A DNA stretch of 10,776 bases from Actinomycetales bacterium (GCA_012513625.1 JAAZBW010000460.1:1-10776); one strand, 5' to 3'. Shown: positions 1-6,282, numbered from the stretch's first letter. Notes: a model not told the origin generated them from the sequence alone. Numbers and translations are program-made.

Positions 1-553
1 ACTTGTCATGGTGCTCGCGGTTGCCGAGCTGGTGGATCGCGGAGGCGAAGAGGCCGAACTGCACGCCCGCCTTGATCTGCAGCGAGGGGTCCCCCACGAG
101 GACCTCCTCGAACGCGGCGAGGTAGCCACCCGGCCTGTCCTCGCCGCCCACATAGGTGGGGAAGCCGCGGTGGGCGATGCCAGTGTCCCTGAGGAGGGCC
201 AGCTGGGTGAGGACCCGCTCCCGGTGCTCGTCCTTGGTGAGGCCCTCGATCCGGTGCAGGGCCTCGTCCCCCATGGACGCGCGGGCAGAGCGCCGGAGCT
301 CCGCCCAGCGGCCGTCCACCAGGTCCGCGATCTCGGCAACATCGATCCGCTCGTCTTCGGGAAGCTCGCCGGCAACTCCGACGGCGGGCAGTGGCGCGTA
401 CTGGTCGCCCTCGTTGGCGAGCCCGGCGCCAGAGGGGGTGGGGGCGGACGGCGCCCCTCTCCCGACGGCGGAACTCGCGCCACCGTTTCCGCGGCGGGCC
501 ATGGGGCTCGGCATGCCGGTGGACGGGCGACGCTTCTGTGGGGTTGTGGTCAT
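1..553 (-). CDS. Acyl-CoA oxidase / acyl-CoA dehydrogenase family protein (N-terminal part, runs off left edge)
   Basis: Flavoprotein expected to form the 2,3-double bond in acyl-CoA, the first step of beta-oxidation. About 184 codons are visible, and the C-terminal part lies outside the window. Residues 1-45 are a low-complexity Pro/Ser/Gly/Ala/Arg-rich extension with no hydrophobic signal peptide. From about residue 60 the reading frame shows an acyl-CoA-oxidase-like N-terminal helical domain. The run DPSLQIKAGVQFGLFASAI near the left edge, followed by QLGNREHHDK, is characteristic of actinobacterial acyl-CoA oxidases as I recall them. The ATG at 553 overlaps the tetR stop as ATGA, and AAGGA lies six bases upstream of it, so translation is probably coupled to tetR. 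Whether it uses oxygen (oxidase) or an electron-transfer flavoprotein (dehydrogenase) cannot be decided from this fragment. Confidence 0.85.
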   Translation of the reverse strand, partial: MTTTPQKRRPSTGMPSPMARRGNGGASSAVGRGAPSAPTPSGAGLANEGDQYAPLPAVGVAGELPEDERIDVAEIADLVDGRWAELRRSARASMGDEALHRIEGLTKDEHRERVLTQLALLRDTGIAHRGFPTYVGGEDRPGGYLAAFEEVLVGDPSLQIKAGVQFGLFASAIHQLGNREHHDK

Positions 554-1335
554 TCCTGATCCTTGGGTTCGGGCCGGGTCTCGGCACGTGCTGGTTTCGG
601 TGAGTGCTGGCTGATGAGGGCGTGGGTTCCGTCCCACACGATCGTGGTGAGGTCCGCCGCGAGGTCCTCGCGAGAGGGGCGCGTTGAGGGATCGGCAGCG
701 ATCCACTGCTCGGCCGTGGCCCGGGCGAGGCCCACCACGCCAGCCGCCCAGTAGGAGATCCGCTGCGCGGGGGTGTCCTCCGCGACGAGGGGCGCGAGGA
801 TGCCAACCACGAGCACTTCGATCTGGTGGACGAAGGTGCGCAGGTTCCCCTCGGAAGCGGCCTGCTGGGGCCGGTTCACGAACAGGAACACGTTGCGGCT
901 CCGCTCCACGATCCCGAGGTAGGTGTCCACCATCGCGTTCACGGCGCGGCGGGGATCCCGGCTGGAGCGGGAGGCCTCCGCGAGGTCGATGCGGGCACGG
1001 CCGAGCACGTAGTCCCCGAGTGCCACCTGGAGCGTGGTCCGATCCTTGAAGTAGCGGTACAGGATGGATTTGGAGGTGCCGAGCCGGGAGGCGATGCGCT
1101 CCATGGAGAGGTCCGGCCCCTCCTCGTGAACGATCCCCCGGATCTCATGGACGAGCTCCTCGCGGCGGCGCTCACGGTGCTCCACCCAGCGCAGGGTCCG
1201 GCCGTCCGCCGCGGGCGCCGGAGCACCCACCGGAGTCACAGCGGGGGCCACGGTGGCGGACTCCACACCCGAATCTGCGCGATCGCCCCCGTTCGAGTTG
1301 ACGAGAACGCCACTCTGCTCTGGAATGGAGTACAT
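550..1335 (-). CDS. TetR/AcrR family transcriptional regulator
   Basis: One-component DNA-binding regulator, probably a repressor of the acyl-CoA genes on both sides, sensing an acyl-CoA or related ligand (inferred from context). The 261-aa product has a disordered N-terminal stretch (residues 1-45), then a basic helix (RWVEHRERRREELVHEIR, about 49-66). The TetR helix-turn-helix covers about 78-97 and includes MERIASRLGTSKSILYRYF. A helical ligand-binding and dimerisation domain fills about 105-240. The ATG at 1335 has no Shine-Dalgarno sequence, but a -10-like TACTCT ends 7 nt upstream, consistent with a leaderless mRNA. The stop overlaps the start of the oxidase gene by 4 nt, so the two form one transcript. 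The N-terminal codons also carry the likely promoter of the divergent thiolase operon. Family assignment is firm; the ligand and regulon are inference. Confidence 0.92.
   Translation of the reverse strand: MYSIPEQSGVLVNSNGGDRADSGVESATVAPAVTPVGAPAPAADGRTLRWVEHRERRREELVHEIRGIVHEEGPDLSMERIASRLGTSKSILYRYFKDRTTLQVALGDYVLGRARIDLAEASRSSRDPRRAVNAMVDTYLGIVERSRNVFLFVNRPQQAASEGNLRTFVHQIEVLVVGILAPLVAEDTPAQRISYWAAGVVGLARATAEQWIAADPSTRPSREDLAADLTTIVWDGTHALISQHSPKPARAETRPEPKDQE
1298..1326 (+). promoter_or_regulatory. Candidate promoter of the thiolase-fabG4-htdX operon
   Basis: TTGACG (1298-1303, 5/6 to the -35 consensus) is separated by exactly 17 nt from TGGAAT (1321-1326, 4/6 to the -10 consensus). This predicts a transcription start near 1333 and a leader of about 58 nt before the GTG at 1391. 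The element lies inside the N-terminal codons of the divergent tetR gene. It is the best sigma-70-like match I found here, but it is not experimentally supported. Confidence 0.45.
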
Positions 1336-1358
1336 AGGACCGAGAGTATCAGGTACTC
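1328..1358. promoter_or_regulatory. Putative TetR operator (GAGTA half-sites)
   Basis: An inverted repeat GAGTA-N5-TACTC spans 1344-1358. A further half-site, GAGTAC, lies at 1328-1333, overlapping the tetR start codon; its exact inverted match GTACTC is at 1353-1358. The sites cover the likely tetR -10 element and the start of the thiolase leader, so one bound dimer could affect both directions. TetR proteins usually bind such 15-20 bp palindromes beside their own gene. Assignment to this TetR rests on position. Confidence 0.45.
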
Positions 1359-1370
1359 GCCGGCCGGCAA
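1343..1370 (-). promoter_or_regulatory. Candidate tetR-acyl-CoA oxidase promoter (leaderless)
   Basis: Reading the minus strand, TTGCCG (1370-1365) is followed after 16 nt by TACTCT (1348-1343), which fits the actinobacterial -10 pattern TANNNT. Seven nt later comes the tetR ATG. Transcription would therefore start at or next to the ATG, explaining the missing Shine-Dalgarno sequence. The -10 element lies inside the putative operator, predicting autoregulation. Confidence 0.4.
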
Positions 1371-1376
1371 CCGTTC

Positions 1377-1387
1377 AAAGAGGAGAG
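1377..1387 (+). promoter_or_regulatory. Ribosome binding site fixing the thiolase GTG start
   Basis: AAAGAGGAGAG ends 3 nt before GTG 1391, with the AGGAG core (1381-1385) five bases from it. The frame is open further upstream to an ATG at 1253, but that would overlap most of the tetR N-terminus and has no comparable site. The family N-terminus (PVIVGSNRIPFG) begins right after the GTG. Confidence 0.8.
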
Positions 1388-1390
1388 ACC

Positions 1391-2695
1391 GTGTCCACAT
1401 CCACCACTCCCGTGATCGTTGGATCCAACCGGATCCCGTTCGGCAAGGCCGGCAGCGCCCACCGGGACGCCACCAATCAGGACATGCTCACCGCCACCCT
1501 CGACGGCCTGGTGGCCCGCTTCGGCCTCGCCGGCGAGCGCCTCGACGAGGTGGCCGGCGGCGCCGTGCTGAAGCACTCCCGGAACTTCAACCTCACCCGT
1601 GAATCCGTGCTCGGCTCCGCACTCGATCCGCACACCCCCGCCTACGATGTCCAGCGCGCCTGCGCCACCGGGCTCGAATCGATCCTCGGGGTCTCCAACA
1701 AGATCGCCCTCGGCCAGGCCGAGGTGGGCATCGGTGCCGGCGTGGACTCCGCCTCCGACGCCCCGATCGTTGTGTCCGAACGCCTCCGGAAGGCGCTCCT
1801 GCGCCTGAACCGGGCGAGGACCATGAAGCAGAAGCTCTCCGCCCTCTCCTCGATCCGGCCCGGAGACCTGATGCCGGTGGCGCCGGATGTGGCGGAGCCG
1901 CGCACCGGCCTCTCGATGGGCGAGCACCAGGCGATCACCACAGCGAAGTGGGGCATCACCCGGCAGGCCCAGGACGAGATTGCCCTGGCCTCCCACCAGG
2001 GCCTCGCCGCCGCCTACGAACGCGGCTTCTTCGAGGACCTCCTCACCCCGTTCCGGGGCCTCTCGCGGGACGAGTCGCTCCGTGCGGACACCTCGCTCGA
2101 GAAGCTCGCCTCCCTGAAGCCGGTGTTCGGCAAACGCCTGCCCCAGGAAGCCACCATGACCGCGGGCAACTCCACCCCGCTCTCCGACGGCGCCTCCGCA
2201 GTGCTCCTCTCCTCTCCCGGCTGGGCGGCGGCGCGCGGCATGAGCCCGCTCGCCCGCGTGGTGGACGCCGCCACCGCCTCCGTGGACTTCGCCTCCGGCG
2301 CGGAGGGCCTCCTCATGGGCGGCGCCTACGCAATCCCCCGGCTCCTCGACCGCAACGGCCTCTCCCTCGCGGACTTCGACTTCATCGAGATCCATGAGGC
2401 ATTTGCCTCCACCGTGCTTGCCACGCTCGCCGCGCTGAACGACGAGGCCACGGCCACGCGGCTCGGCCGCAGCGCCCCACTCGGCGAGATCGCCTTCTCC
2501 CGCCTCAACGTCACGGGCTCCTCGCTGGCGGCGGGCCACCCCTTCGCCGCCACCGGTGGCCGGATCGTGGGCACCCTCGCCAAGCTCCTCCACGAGCGCG
2601 GCGATTCCGAGGTGCGGGATGGCCAGGCGCTCGGCCTCATCTCCGTGTGCGCTGCGGGCGGCCAGGCCACCGCGATGATCCTTGAGGCGGCCTGA
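1391..2695 (+). CDS. fadA2: Acetyl-CoA C-acyltransferase (thiolase, FadA2/FadI-like)
   Basis: Thiolase that cleaves 3-oxoacyl-CoA with CoA to acetyl-CoA and a shortened acyl-CoA; the reaction is reversible. The 434-aa length fits the longer FadI / trifunctional-beta / mycobacterial FadA2 type rather than the roughly 390-aa biosynthetic enzymes. The acylated cysteine is C91 in QRACATGLESI. HEAF (335-338) replaces the NEAF of short-chain thiolases, as is usual in the long-chain group. H383 lies in AAGHPFAATGG and the second catalytic cysteine is C420 in SVCAAGGQ, so all catalytic residues are present. The GTG start is chosen on a strong ribosome binding site. It heads an operon whose next gene starts one base after its stop, with its ribosome binding site inside this gene's last codons. 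M. tuberculosis places its fadA2 beside fabG4 and htdX in the same way. Chain-length preference cannot be read from sequence. Confidence 0.93.
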   Translation: MSTSTTPVIVGSNRIPFGKAGSAHRDATNQDMLTATLDGLVARFGLAGERLDEVAGGAVLKHSRNFNLTRESVLGSALDPHTPAYDVQRACATGLESILGVSNKIALGQAEVGIGAGVDSASDAPIVVSERLRKALLRLNRARTMKQKLSALSSIRPGDLMPVAPDVAEPRTGLSMGEHQAITTAKWGITRQAQDEIALASHQGLAAAYERGFFEDLLTPFRGLSRDESLRADTSLEKLASLKPVFGKRLPQEATMTAGNSTPLSDGASAVLLSSPGWAAARGMSPLARVVDAATASVDFASGAEGLLMGGAYAIPRLLDRNGLSLADFDFIEIHEAFASTVLATLAALNDEATATRLGRSAPLGEIAFSRLNVTGSSLAAGHPFAATGGRIVGTLAKLLHERGDSEVRDGQALGLISVCAAGGQATAMILEAA

Positions 2696-2696
2696 G

Positions 2697-4058
2697 ATGG
2701 CGGACAAGTACCTGGACCTCGTCTCCGGTGGCTTCGGCAAGAAGCTCGCCAAGCAACTCGGCCTTCCCTCGCCGGTTCACCTCCGGCGCCACTCCCCGGG
2801 GGCTCCCCTCATTGAGGGCCCCCTGCTGATCCTGTCCGACGACGCCTCCCGGGGCGCCGCCGACGAGCTCGCCGCCGTTGCCCTCACCTGGGGACTCGAC
2901 GTGCGCCGCACGAACCACCTCCCGAAGGAGGAGCGGTGGGGCGCGGTGCTCGTGGTGGTGACCGAGGCCGCGCACCCCGAGGCGCTGGCCGCTCCCGCGC
3001 TCGAGCTCGGGGCCACCCTGCGCCAGCTCACCCGCAGCGGCCGGGTTGTGGCGCTCACCCGCCGAACTGCTTCGGCCGCCTCCCCCGCGGTGGCCGCGGC
3101 ACGCGAGGGCGTGGAGGGATTCGTGCGCTCGCTCGGTAAGGAACTCCGGTCCGGAGCCACTGCCAACGGAATCGTGCTCGGCGACGACGTGGCACCCACC
3201 GCGCCGTCAGTCCGGGGCACGCTGCGGTTCCTGCTCTCGGGACGCTCCGCGTTCGTGGACGGGCAGCTCATCTCGGTCGATGGTGCGGGCGAGGCGGACC
3301 CGCACTGGGAGCGTCCGCTGGACGGCCGCGTTGCGGTGGTGACCGGGGCGGCCCGCGGAATCGGCTCCTCCATCGTGGCAGTGCTCGCACGGCAGGGTGC
3401 GCTCGTGGTGGGCGTGGACGTGCCCGCGGCCGGTGACTCGCTGGCGCGGGTGATGAACGACGTCGGGGGCCTTGCACTCCAACTGGACGTGACGGCCGAG
3501 GACGCGGCCGAGCGGATCCTCACCACGGCACGGGAGCGCTACGGGCGGCTCGACATCGTGGTACACAACGCCGGCATCCTGCGGGACAAGCTGCTCGCCA
3601 ACATGACCGAGGATCGCTGGAAGGACCTCATGGCGGTCAACATCGCGGCGCCGCTCACGATGAACGAACGGTTCGTGGCCGCCGCCGGTGCCGGGGCGAT
3701 GGGGCGGAGCCCGCGGATCATCTCGCTCGCCTCCACCTCAGGGATCGCAGGCAACCGCGGGCAGACGAACTACGCCACCGCGAAGGCGGGGATCATCGGG
3801 ATGACCGCGGCGCTGGCCGCACCGCTCGGTGAGGCGGACGGATCCGCGAACGCGGTGGCCCCCGGCTTCATTGAGACGGAGATGACAGCCCGGATCCCGC
3901 CAGTGATGCGGCAGGTGGCGCGCCGGGTGAGCTCGCTCCAGCAGGGTGGGCTTCCCGTGGACGTGGCAGAGGCGATCGCGTTCCTCGCCTCCCCCGCTGC
4001 CGGTGGAATCAACGGCCAGGTGGTCCGCGTGTGCGGCCAGCACATGGTGGGGCGGTGA
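2697..4058 (+). CDS. fabG4: FabG4-like high-molecular-weight 3-oxoacyl-(ACP/CoA) reductase
   Basis: Short-chain dehydrogenase/reductase interconverting 3-oxoacyl and (R)-3-hydroxyacyl thioesters. Its 453 aa are nearly the length of M. tuberculosis FabG4 (454). Residues 1 to about 205 are the degenerate, flavodoxin-like N-terminal domain; about 208-453 form the catalytic Rossmann domain. TGAARGIG (216-223) is the dinucleotide-binding loop, and D241 at the end of beta-2 favours NAD(H) over NADP(H). The catalytic Ser/Tyr/Lys are S346, Y359 and K363. The RVCGQ tail (444-448) is typical of FabG4. Oddities: NNAG is HNAG (290-293), and the strand before NAVAPGFIE reads GSAN, one residue shorter than the usual G(I/V)TxN. 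Start ATG 2697 follows the thiolase stop by one base and has GAGG at 2684-2687; a TTG at 2682 is less likely. It could work in beta-oxidation or in chain elongation. Confidence 0.93.
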   Translation: MADKYLDLVSGGFGKKLAKQLGLPSPVHLRRHSPGAPLIEGPLLILSDDASRGAADELAAVALTWGLDVRRTNHLPKEERWGAVLVVVTEAAHPEALAAPALELGATLRQLTRSGRVVALTRRTASAASPAVAAAREGVEGFVRSLGKELRSGATANGIVLGDDVAPTAPSVRGTLRFLLSGRSAFVDGQLISVDGAGEADPHWERPLDGRVAVVTGAARGIGSSIVAVLARQGALVVGVDVPAAGDSLARVMNDVGGLALQLDVTAEDAAERILTTARERYGRLDIVVHNAGILRDKLLANMTEDRWKDLMAVNIAAPLTMNERFVAAAGAGAMGRSPRIISLASTSGIAGNRGQTNYATAKAGIIGMTAALAAPLGEADGSANAVAPGFIETEMTARIPPVMRQVARRVSSLQQGGLPVDVAEAIAFLASPAAGGINGQVVRVCGQHMVGR

Positions 4059-4981
4059 GCACCATGGAGCTGCTCGATGCGACTGTTCCATCCGGATACT
4101 CGGTGTCCGAAGCCCGGGAGATGCCGGACACGGCGGCCTCACGCCGGGCCGCCCTGGCGGGGGCACTCCCACGCCCGGGACGTTCGAAGGCGGTAGAGGC
4201 TCCACGCACGGCGCTTCGCACCTCCGGGGTGCGGCCCTCGGCCGCCGAGGTGTCCGCGTTCGCGCACACGGTGGGCACCACCGCCGGAAACCAGCTGCCG
4301 GCGAGCTATGTCCACGTGGCGGGCTTCCCGCTCGCCCTCTCACTCCTGACCGGGCCAGAGTTTCCCCTGCCGGCGCTCGGGATGGTCCACATCGCCAACA
4401 GGGTGCGGCAGGCCCGCGCCCTCCACCTCGGTGAGGAGCTCGCCTACACCGCGTGGGCGGAGAACCTGCGCGCCCACCGCCGCGGCGCACTGATCGATGT
4501 GCACGTGACCGCCGACGCCGGAACGGGCCCGGTGTGGCACGGGGTCTCCACCTACCTCGCACGGGGTGTGGAGGTGCCAGGTGAACCGGAGGGTTCACGG
4601 GCCACGTGGGAGCGCGCGGCCCTTGAGGCGGAGGGGCTGCACTCCTGGAGCCTCTCGGCCGATACCGGGCGCAGGTATGCGGAGGTCTCCGGAGACGCGA
4701 ACCCGATCCACACCTCGCGGATCGGCGCGCGCCTGTTCGGGTTCCCGCGCCCCATCGCGCACGGGATGTACACGGCGTCCCGGGCGCTCGCCGAGATCGG
4801 TGAACCGGCAGGCGGGTCACTCGAGTGGACGGCGGTCTTCGGCAAGCCGGTGGTGCTGCCCGCGCGGGTGGACCTCGAGTTCACGCGAGAGGGCGAGGCG
4901 GTGGACTACGCGGTTCTCCGGCGGAATTCCGAGGACGTGCGGCTCCACCTCTCCGGTAGGATCGCGCAGCTGGGCGGCTGA
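4055..4981 (+). CDS. htdX: MaoC-family (R)-3-hydroxyacyl-thioester dehydratase, HtdX-like
   Basis: Double-hotdog hydratase/dehydratase interconverting trans-2-enoyl and (R)-3-hydroxyacyl thioesters. The product is 308 aa from the GTG. The C-terminal hotdog carries the hydratase-2 motif YAEVSGDANPIHTS with catalytic D214 and H219, followed by ARLFGFPRPIAHGMYT. The N-terminal hotdog (about 60-190) includes PASYVHVAGFPLAL and lacks a second catalytic motif, as usual for single-active-site double hotdogs. GTG 4055 overlaps the fabG4 stop as GTGA, which suggests coupling; ATG 4064 is an alternative giving 305 aa. It is the third gene of the thiolase operon, and the same neighbours (fabG4, fadA2) flank M. 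tuberculosis htdX. With the reductase it can hydrate and oxidise through the (R) isomer. The family is certain; the exact start is not. Confidence 0.92.
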   Translation: MSTMELLDATVPSGYSVSEAREMPDTAASRRAALAGALPRPGRSKAVEAPRTALRTSGVRPSAAEVSAFAHTVGTTAGNQLPASYVHVAGFPLALSLLTGPEFPLPALGMVHIANRVRQARALHLGEELAYTAWAENLRAHRRGALIDVHVTADAGTGPVWHGVSTYLARGVEVPGEPEGSRATWERAALEAEGLHSWSLSADTGRRYAEVSGDANPIHTSRIGARLFGFPRPIAHGMYTASRALAEIGEPAGGSLEWTAVFGKPVVLPARVDLEFTREGEAVDYAVLRRNSEDVRLHLSGRIAQLGG

Positions 4982-5006
4982 GGCTCCATTTCGATCGTGG
5001 CTCTGG

Positions 5007-5197
5007 TTATCCACAGATTCCCTCCACACCCCTGTGCACAGACTCGTGATCATGCGGCGGAGCCTGTGGAAAGACCGTGGAGGAGCGCCCCTACCGCCAC
5101 AATCCGCAGTATTCCGCCACTCTCGATCCGTTGAGTAGCGGCTGGGATGACCGGCCCACGCGACGGATAACGCATGCGCCATCCACCGCTATCCACA
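5007..5197. other. Cluster of DnaA-box-like sequences
   Basis: A perfect TTATCCACA sits on the plus strand at 5007-5015 and CTATCCACA (8/9) at 5189-5197. CTTTCCACA lies on the minus strand at 5073-5065 (7/9, or 8/9 if the third base may be A or T). CTGTGCACA (5032-5040) lies in a palindrome and resembles the TTGTNCACA form common in actinobacteria. TTATCC occurs on the minus strand at 5170-5165, and ATCCAC repeats at 5181 and 5191, one helical turn apart. These could be DnaA-binding sites; function is inferred from motif only. Confidence 0.4.
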
Positions 5198-5283
5198 GGG
5201 TGGGGATCAATTCGGGCGCCTGGGCCCATACCACAGGCCCTTTGCCGTTCACCACCACTTCAGGCCGGCTCCATAGGTGGTGG

Positions 5284-5301
5284 GCAGGGACCCGCCCCTG
5301 C
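5284..5301 (-). terminator. Candidate terminator hairpin downstream of purQ
   Basis: GCAGGG (5284-5289) and CCCTGC (5296-5301) form a 6-bp GC-rich stem with a 6-nt loop, starting 18 nt after the purQ stop in transcription order. No U-tract follows, which is common in high-GC actinobacteria but weakens the call. Confidence 0.35.
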
Positions 5302-5319
5302 AGCCGTAGAAGAATCGCC

Positions 5320-6024
5320 TCAGGCGTGCTGCAGCAGGTGTGAGATCGCCGAGGTGAAGAAGCGGAGTCCGTCCGTTCCGGCACGCGGCCCGAGCGGACC
5401 GTCCGGTCCATAGCCCGGCTCCACGGCGTGCTCAGGATGCGGCATCAGGCCCACGATGGTGCCGGACTCATTTCGGATTCCGGCAATATCCCGCAGGGAG
5501 CCGTTGGGGTTCACGCCCGCGTAGCGCAGAACCACGAGTCCCTCCCCCTCGAGGCGGTCCAGGGTGGCGCTGTCCGCCACGTAGTTCCCTTCGCCGTTCT
5601 TGAGCGGGATCGTGATCTCCTCCCCCACCTCGAACTGGCGGGTCCACACGGTATCCGTGCTCTCCACGCGCAGCCGCTGGTCCCGGCACACGAACCGCTG
5701 GCCCGCATTCCGGAAGAGGGCTCCGGGAAGCAGGTGGGATTCGCAGAGGATCTGGAATCCGTTGCAGATTCCCAGCACCGGCATCCCGCTCTGCGCCGCG
5801 CCCACCACGGCACTCATGACAGGGGCGAATCGGGCGATGGCGCCGCACCGCAGGTAATCGCCGTAGGAAAAGCCTCCCGGGATCACCACGGCGTCTACGC
5901 CCCTGAGGTCCTCGTGGCCGTGCCAGAGTTCCACGGCCTCCGCGCCCGCAAGGCGGACAGCGCGGGCGCCGTCTCGCTCATCGAGCGATCCCGGAAAGGA
6001 GACGATTCCGATGCGTGCCGTCAC
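5320..6024 (-). CDS. purQ: Phosphoribosylformylglycinamidine synthase subunit PurQ (glutaminase)
   Basis: Glutamine amidotransferase subunit of the three-part FGAM synthase (PurL, PurS, PurQ). It releases ammonia from glutamine for step 4 of purine synthesis. The 234-aa product is a class I GATase with nucleophile C87 in PVLGICNGFQ and the His/Glu pair H196 and E198 in GLMPHPEHA. GGFSYGDYLRCGAIAR (50-65) and VNPNGS (171-176) are typical of PurQ. The GTG start at 6024 overlaps the purS stop as GTGA, so translation is probably coupled. It is the last gene of the purine transcript, followed by a small hairpin. purL, often next in other bacteria, is absent here; the downstream gene is the convergent htdX. 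Confidence 0.96.
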   Translation of the reverse strand: MTARIGIVSFPGSLDERDGARAVRLAGAEAVELWHGHEDLRGVDAVVIPGGFSYGDYLRCGAIARFAPVMSAVVGAAQSGMPVLGICNGFQILCESHLLPGALFRNAGQRFVCRDQRLRVESTDTVWTRQFEVGEEITIPLKNGEGNYVADSATLDRLEGEGLVVLRYAGVNPNGSLRDIAGIRNESGTIVGLMPHPEHAVEPGYGPDGPLGPRAGTDGLRFFTSAISHLLQHA

Positions 6025-6275
6025 ACCGATTCTCCAACGCTCACCGAGACCACGTCCTCAATCACGGGGTTGGAGAGCAGTTTCTCCGCTGCGTCACGCG
6101 CCGCGGAAAGGTGCTCCTCGGTGACCTCGCCGTCCACGGTCAGCTCGAAGCGACGGCCCTGGCGCACTGCGGTGAACTGGTGGAACCCGAGACGCGGGAG
6201 CGCTCCGGCAACGGCCTTACCCTGCGGGTCCAGGATCTCTGGTTTGGGCATGACCTCGACCACGATGCGTCCCAC
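6021..6275 (-). CDS. purS: Phosphoribosylformylglycinamidine synthase subunit PurS
   Basis: Small structural subunit that bridges PurQ and PurL and helps form the ammonia channel. The product is 84 aa, normal for PurS, beginning VGRIVVEVMPKPEILDPQGK with the conserved PEILDPQGKA element at 12-21 and a C-terminal VIEDVVSVSV strand. The GTG at 6275 is chosen because AAGAGGAG lies 7 nt upstream and the family N-terminus begins there; the frame is open further upstream but without homology. It overlaps purQ by 4 nt. A gap of 156 nt separates it from purC, so it may also have its own promoter. Confidence 0.94.
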   Translation of the reverse strand: MGRIVVEVMPKPEILDPQGKAVAGALPRLGFHQFTAVRQGRRFELTVDGEVTEEHLSAARDAAEKLLSNPVIEDVVSVSVGESV

Positions 6276-6282
6276 GGCACGA

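Larger units (their letters stand above)
4982..5319. other. Gene-free convergent intergenic region
   Basis: This 338-nt gap lies between the 3' ends of htdX (plus) and purQ (minus). Small open frames exist on both strands (for example 5077-5343 plus and 5091-5411 minus), but none has a convincing ribosome binding site or a recognisable product, and the minus one enters purQ. What stands out is a set of DnaA-box-like 9-mers, the perfect palindrome CTGTGCACAG (5032-5041), and the distant inverted repeat CCTCCAC (5021-5027) / GTGGAGG (5077-5083). I found no strong hairpin terminator for htdX. Confidence 0.75.

Noticed and set aside
1253..1390. Extended N-terminus for the thiolase from ATG 1253
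   Set aside because: It would overlap the tetR coding region, lacks a ribosome binding site, and the family N-terminus begins at GTG 1391, which has a strong one.
1349..2752. Long open frame on the minus strand opposite the thiolase
   Set aside because: It is the shadow of a high-GC gene; its Gly/Glu/Arg-rich product matches no family I know, while the plus strand encodes a complete thiolase.
5250..5283. CACCACC / GGTGGTG inverted repeat as a terminator
   Set aside because: A 7-bp stem with a 19-nt loop and no U-tract is weak; the GCAGGG hairpin nearer to purQ is the better candidate.
5077..5343. Small plus-strand open frame in the convergent gap
   Set aside because: Poor ribosome binding site, no homology and runs into the purQ 3' end; the region is better explained as non-coding.
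5091..5411. Small minus-strand open frame overlapping the purQ end
   Set aside because: It begins inside purQ in another frame, has no ribosome binding site, and its protein-like look comes from the region being stop-free.
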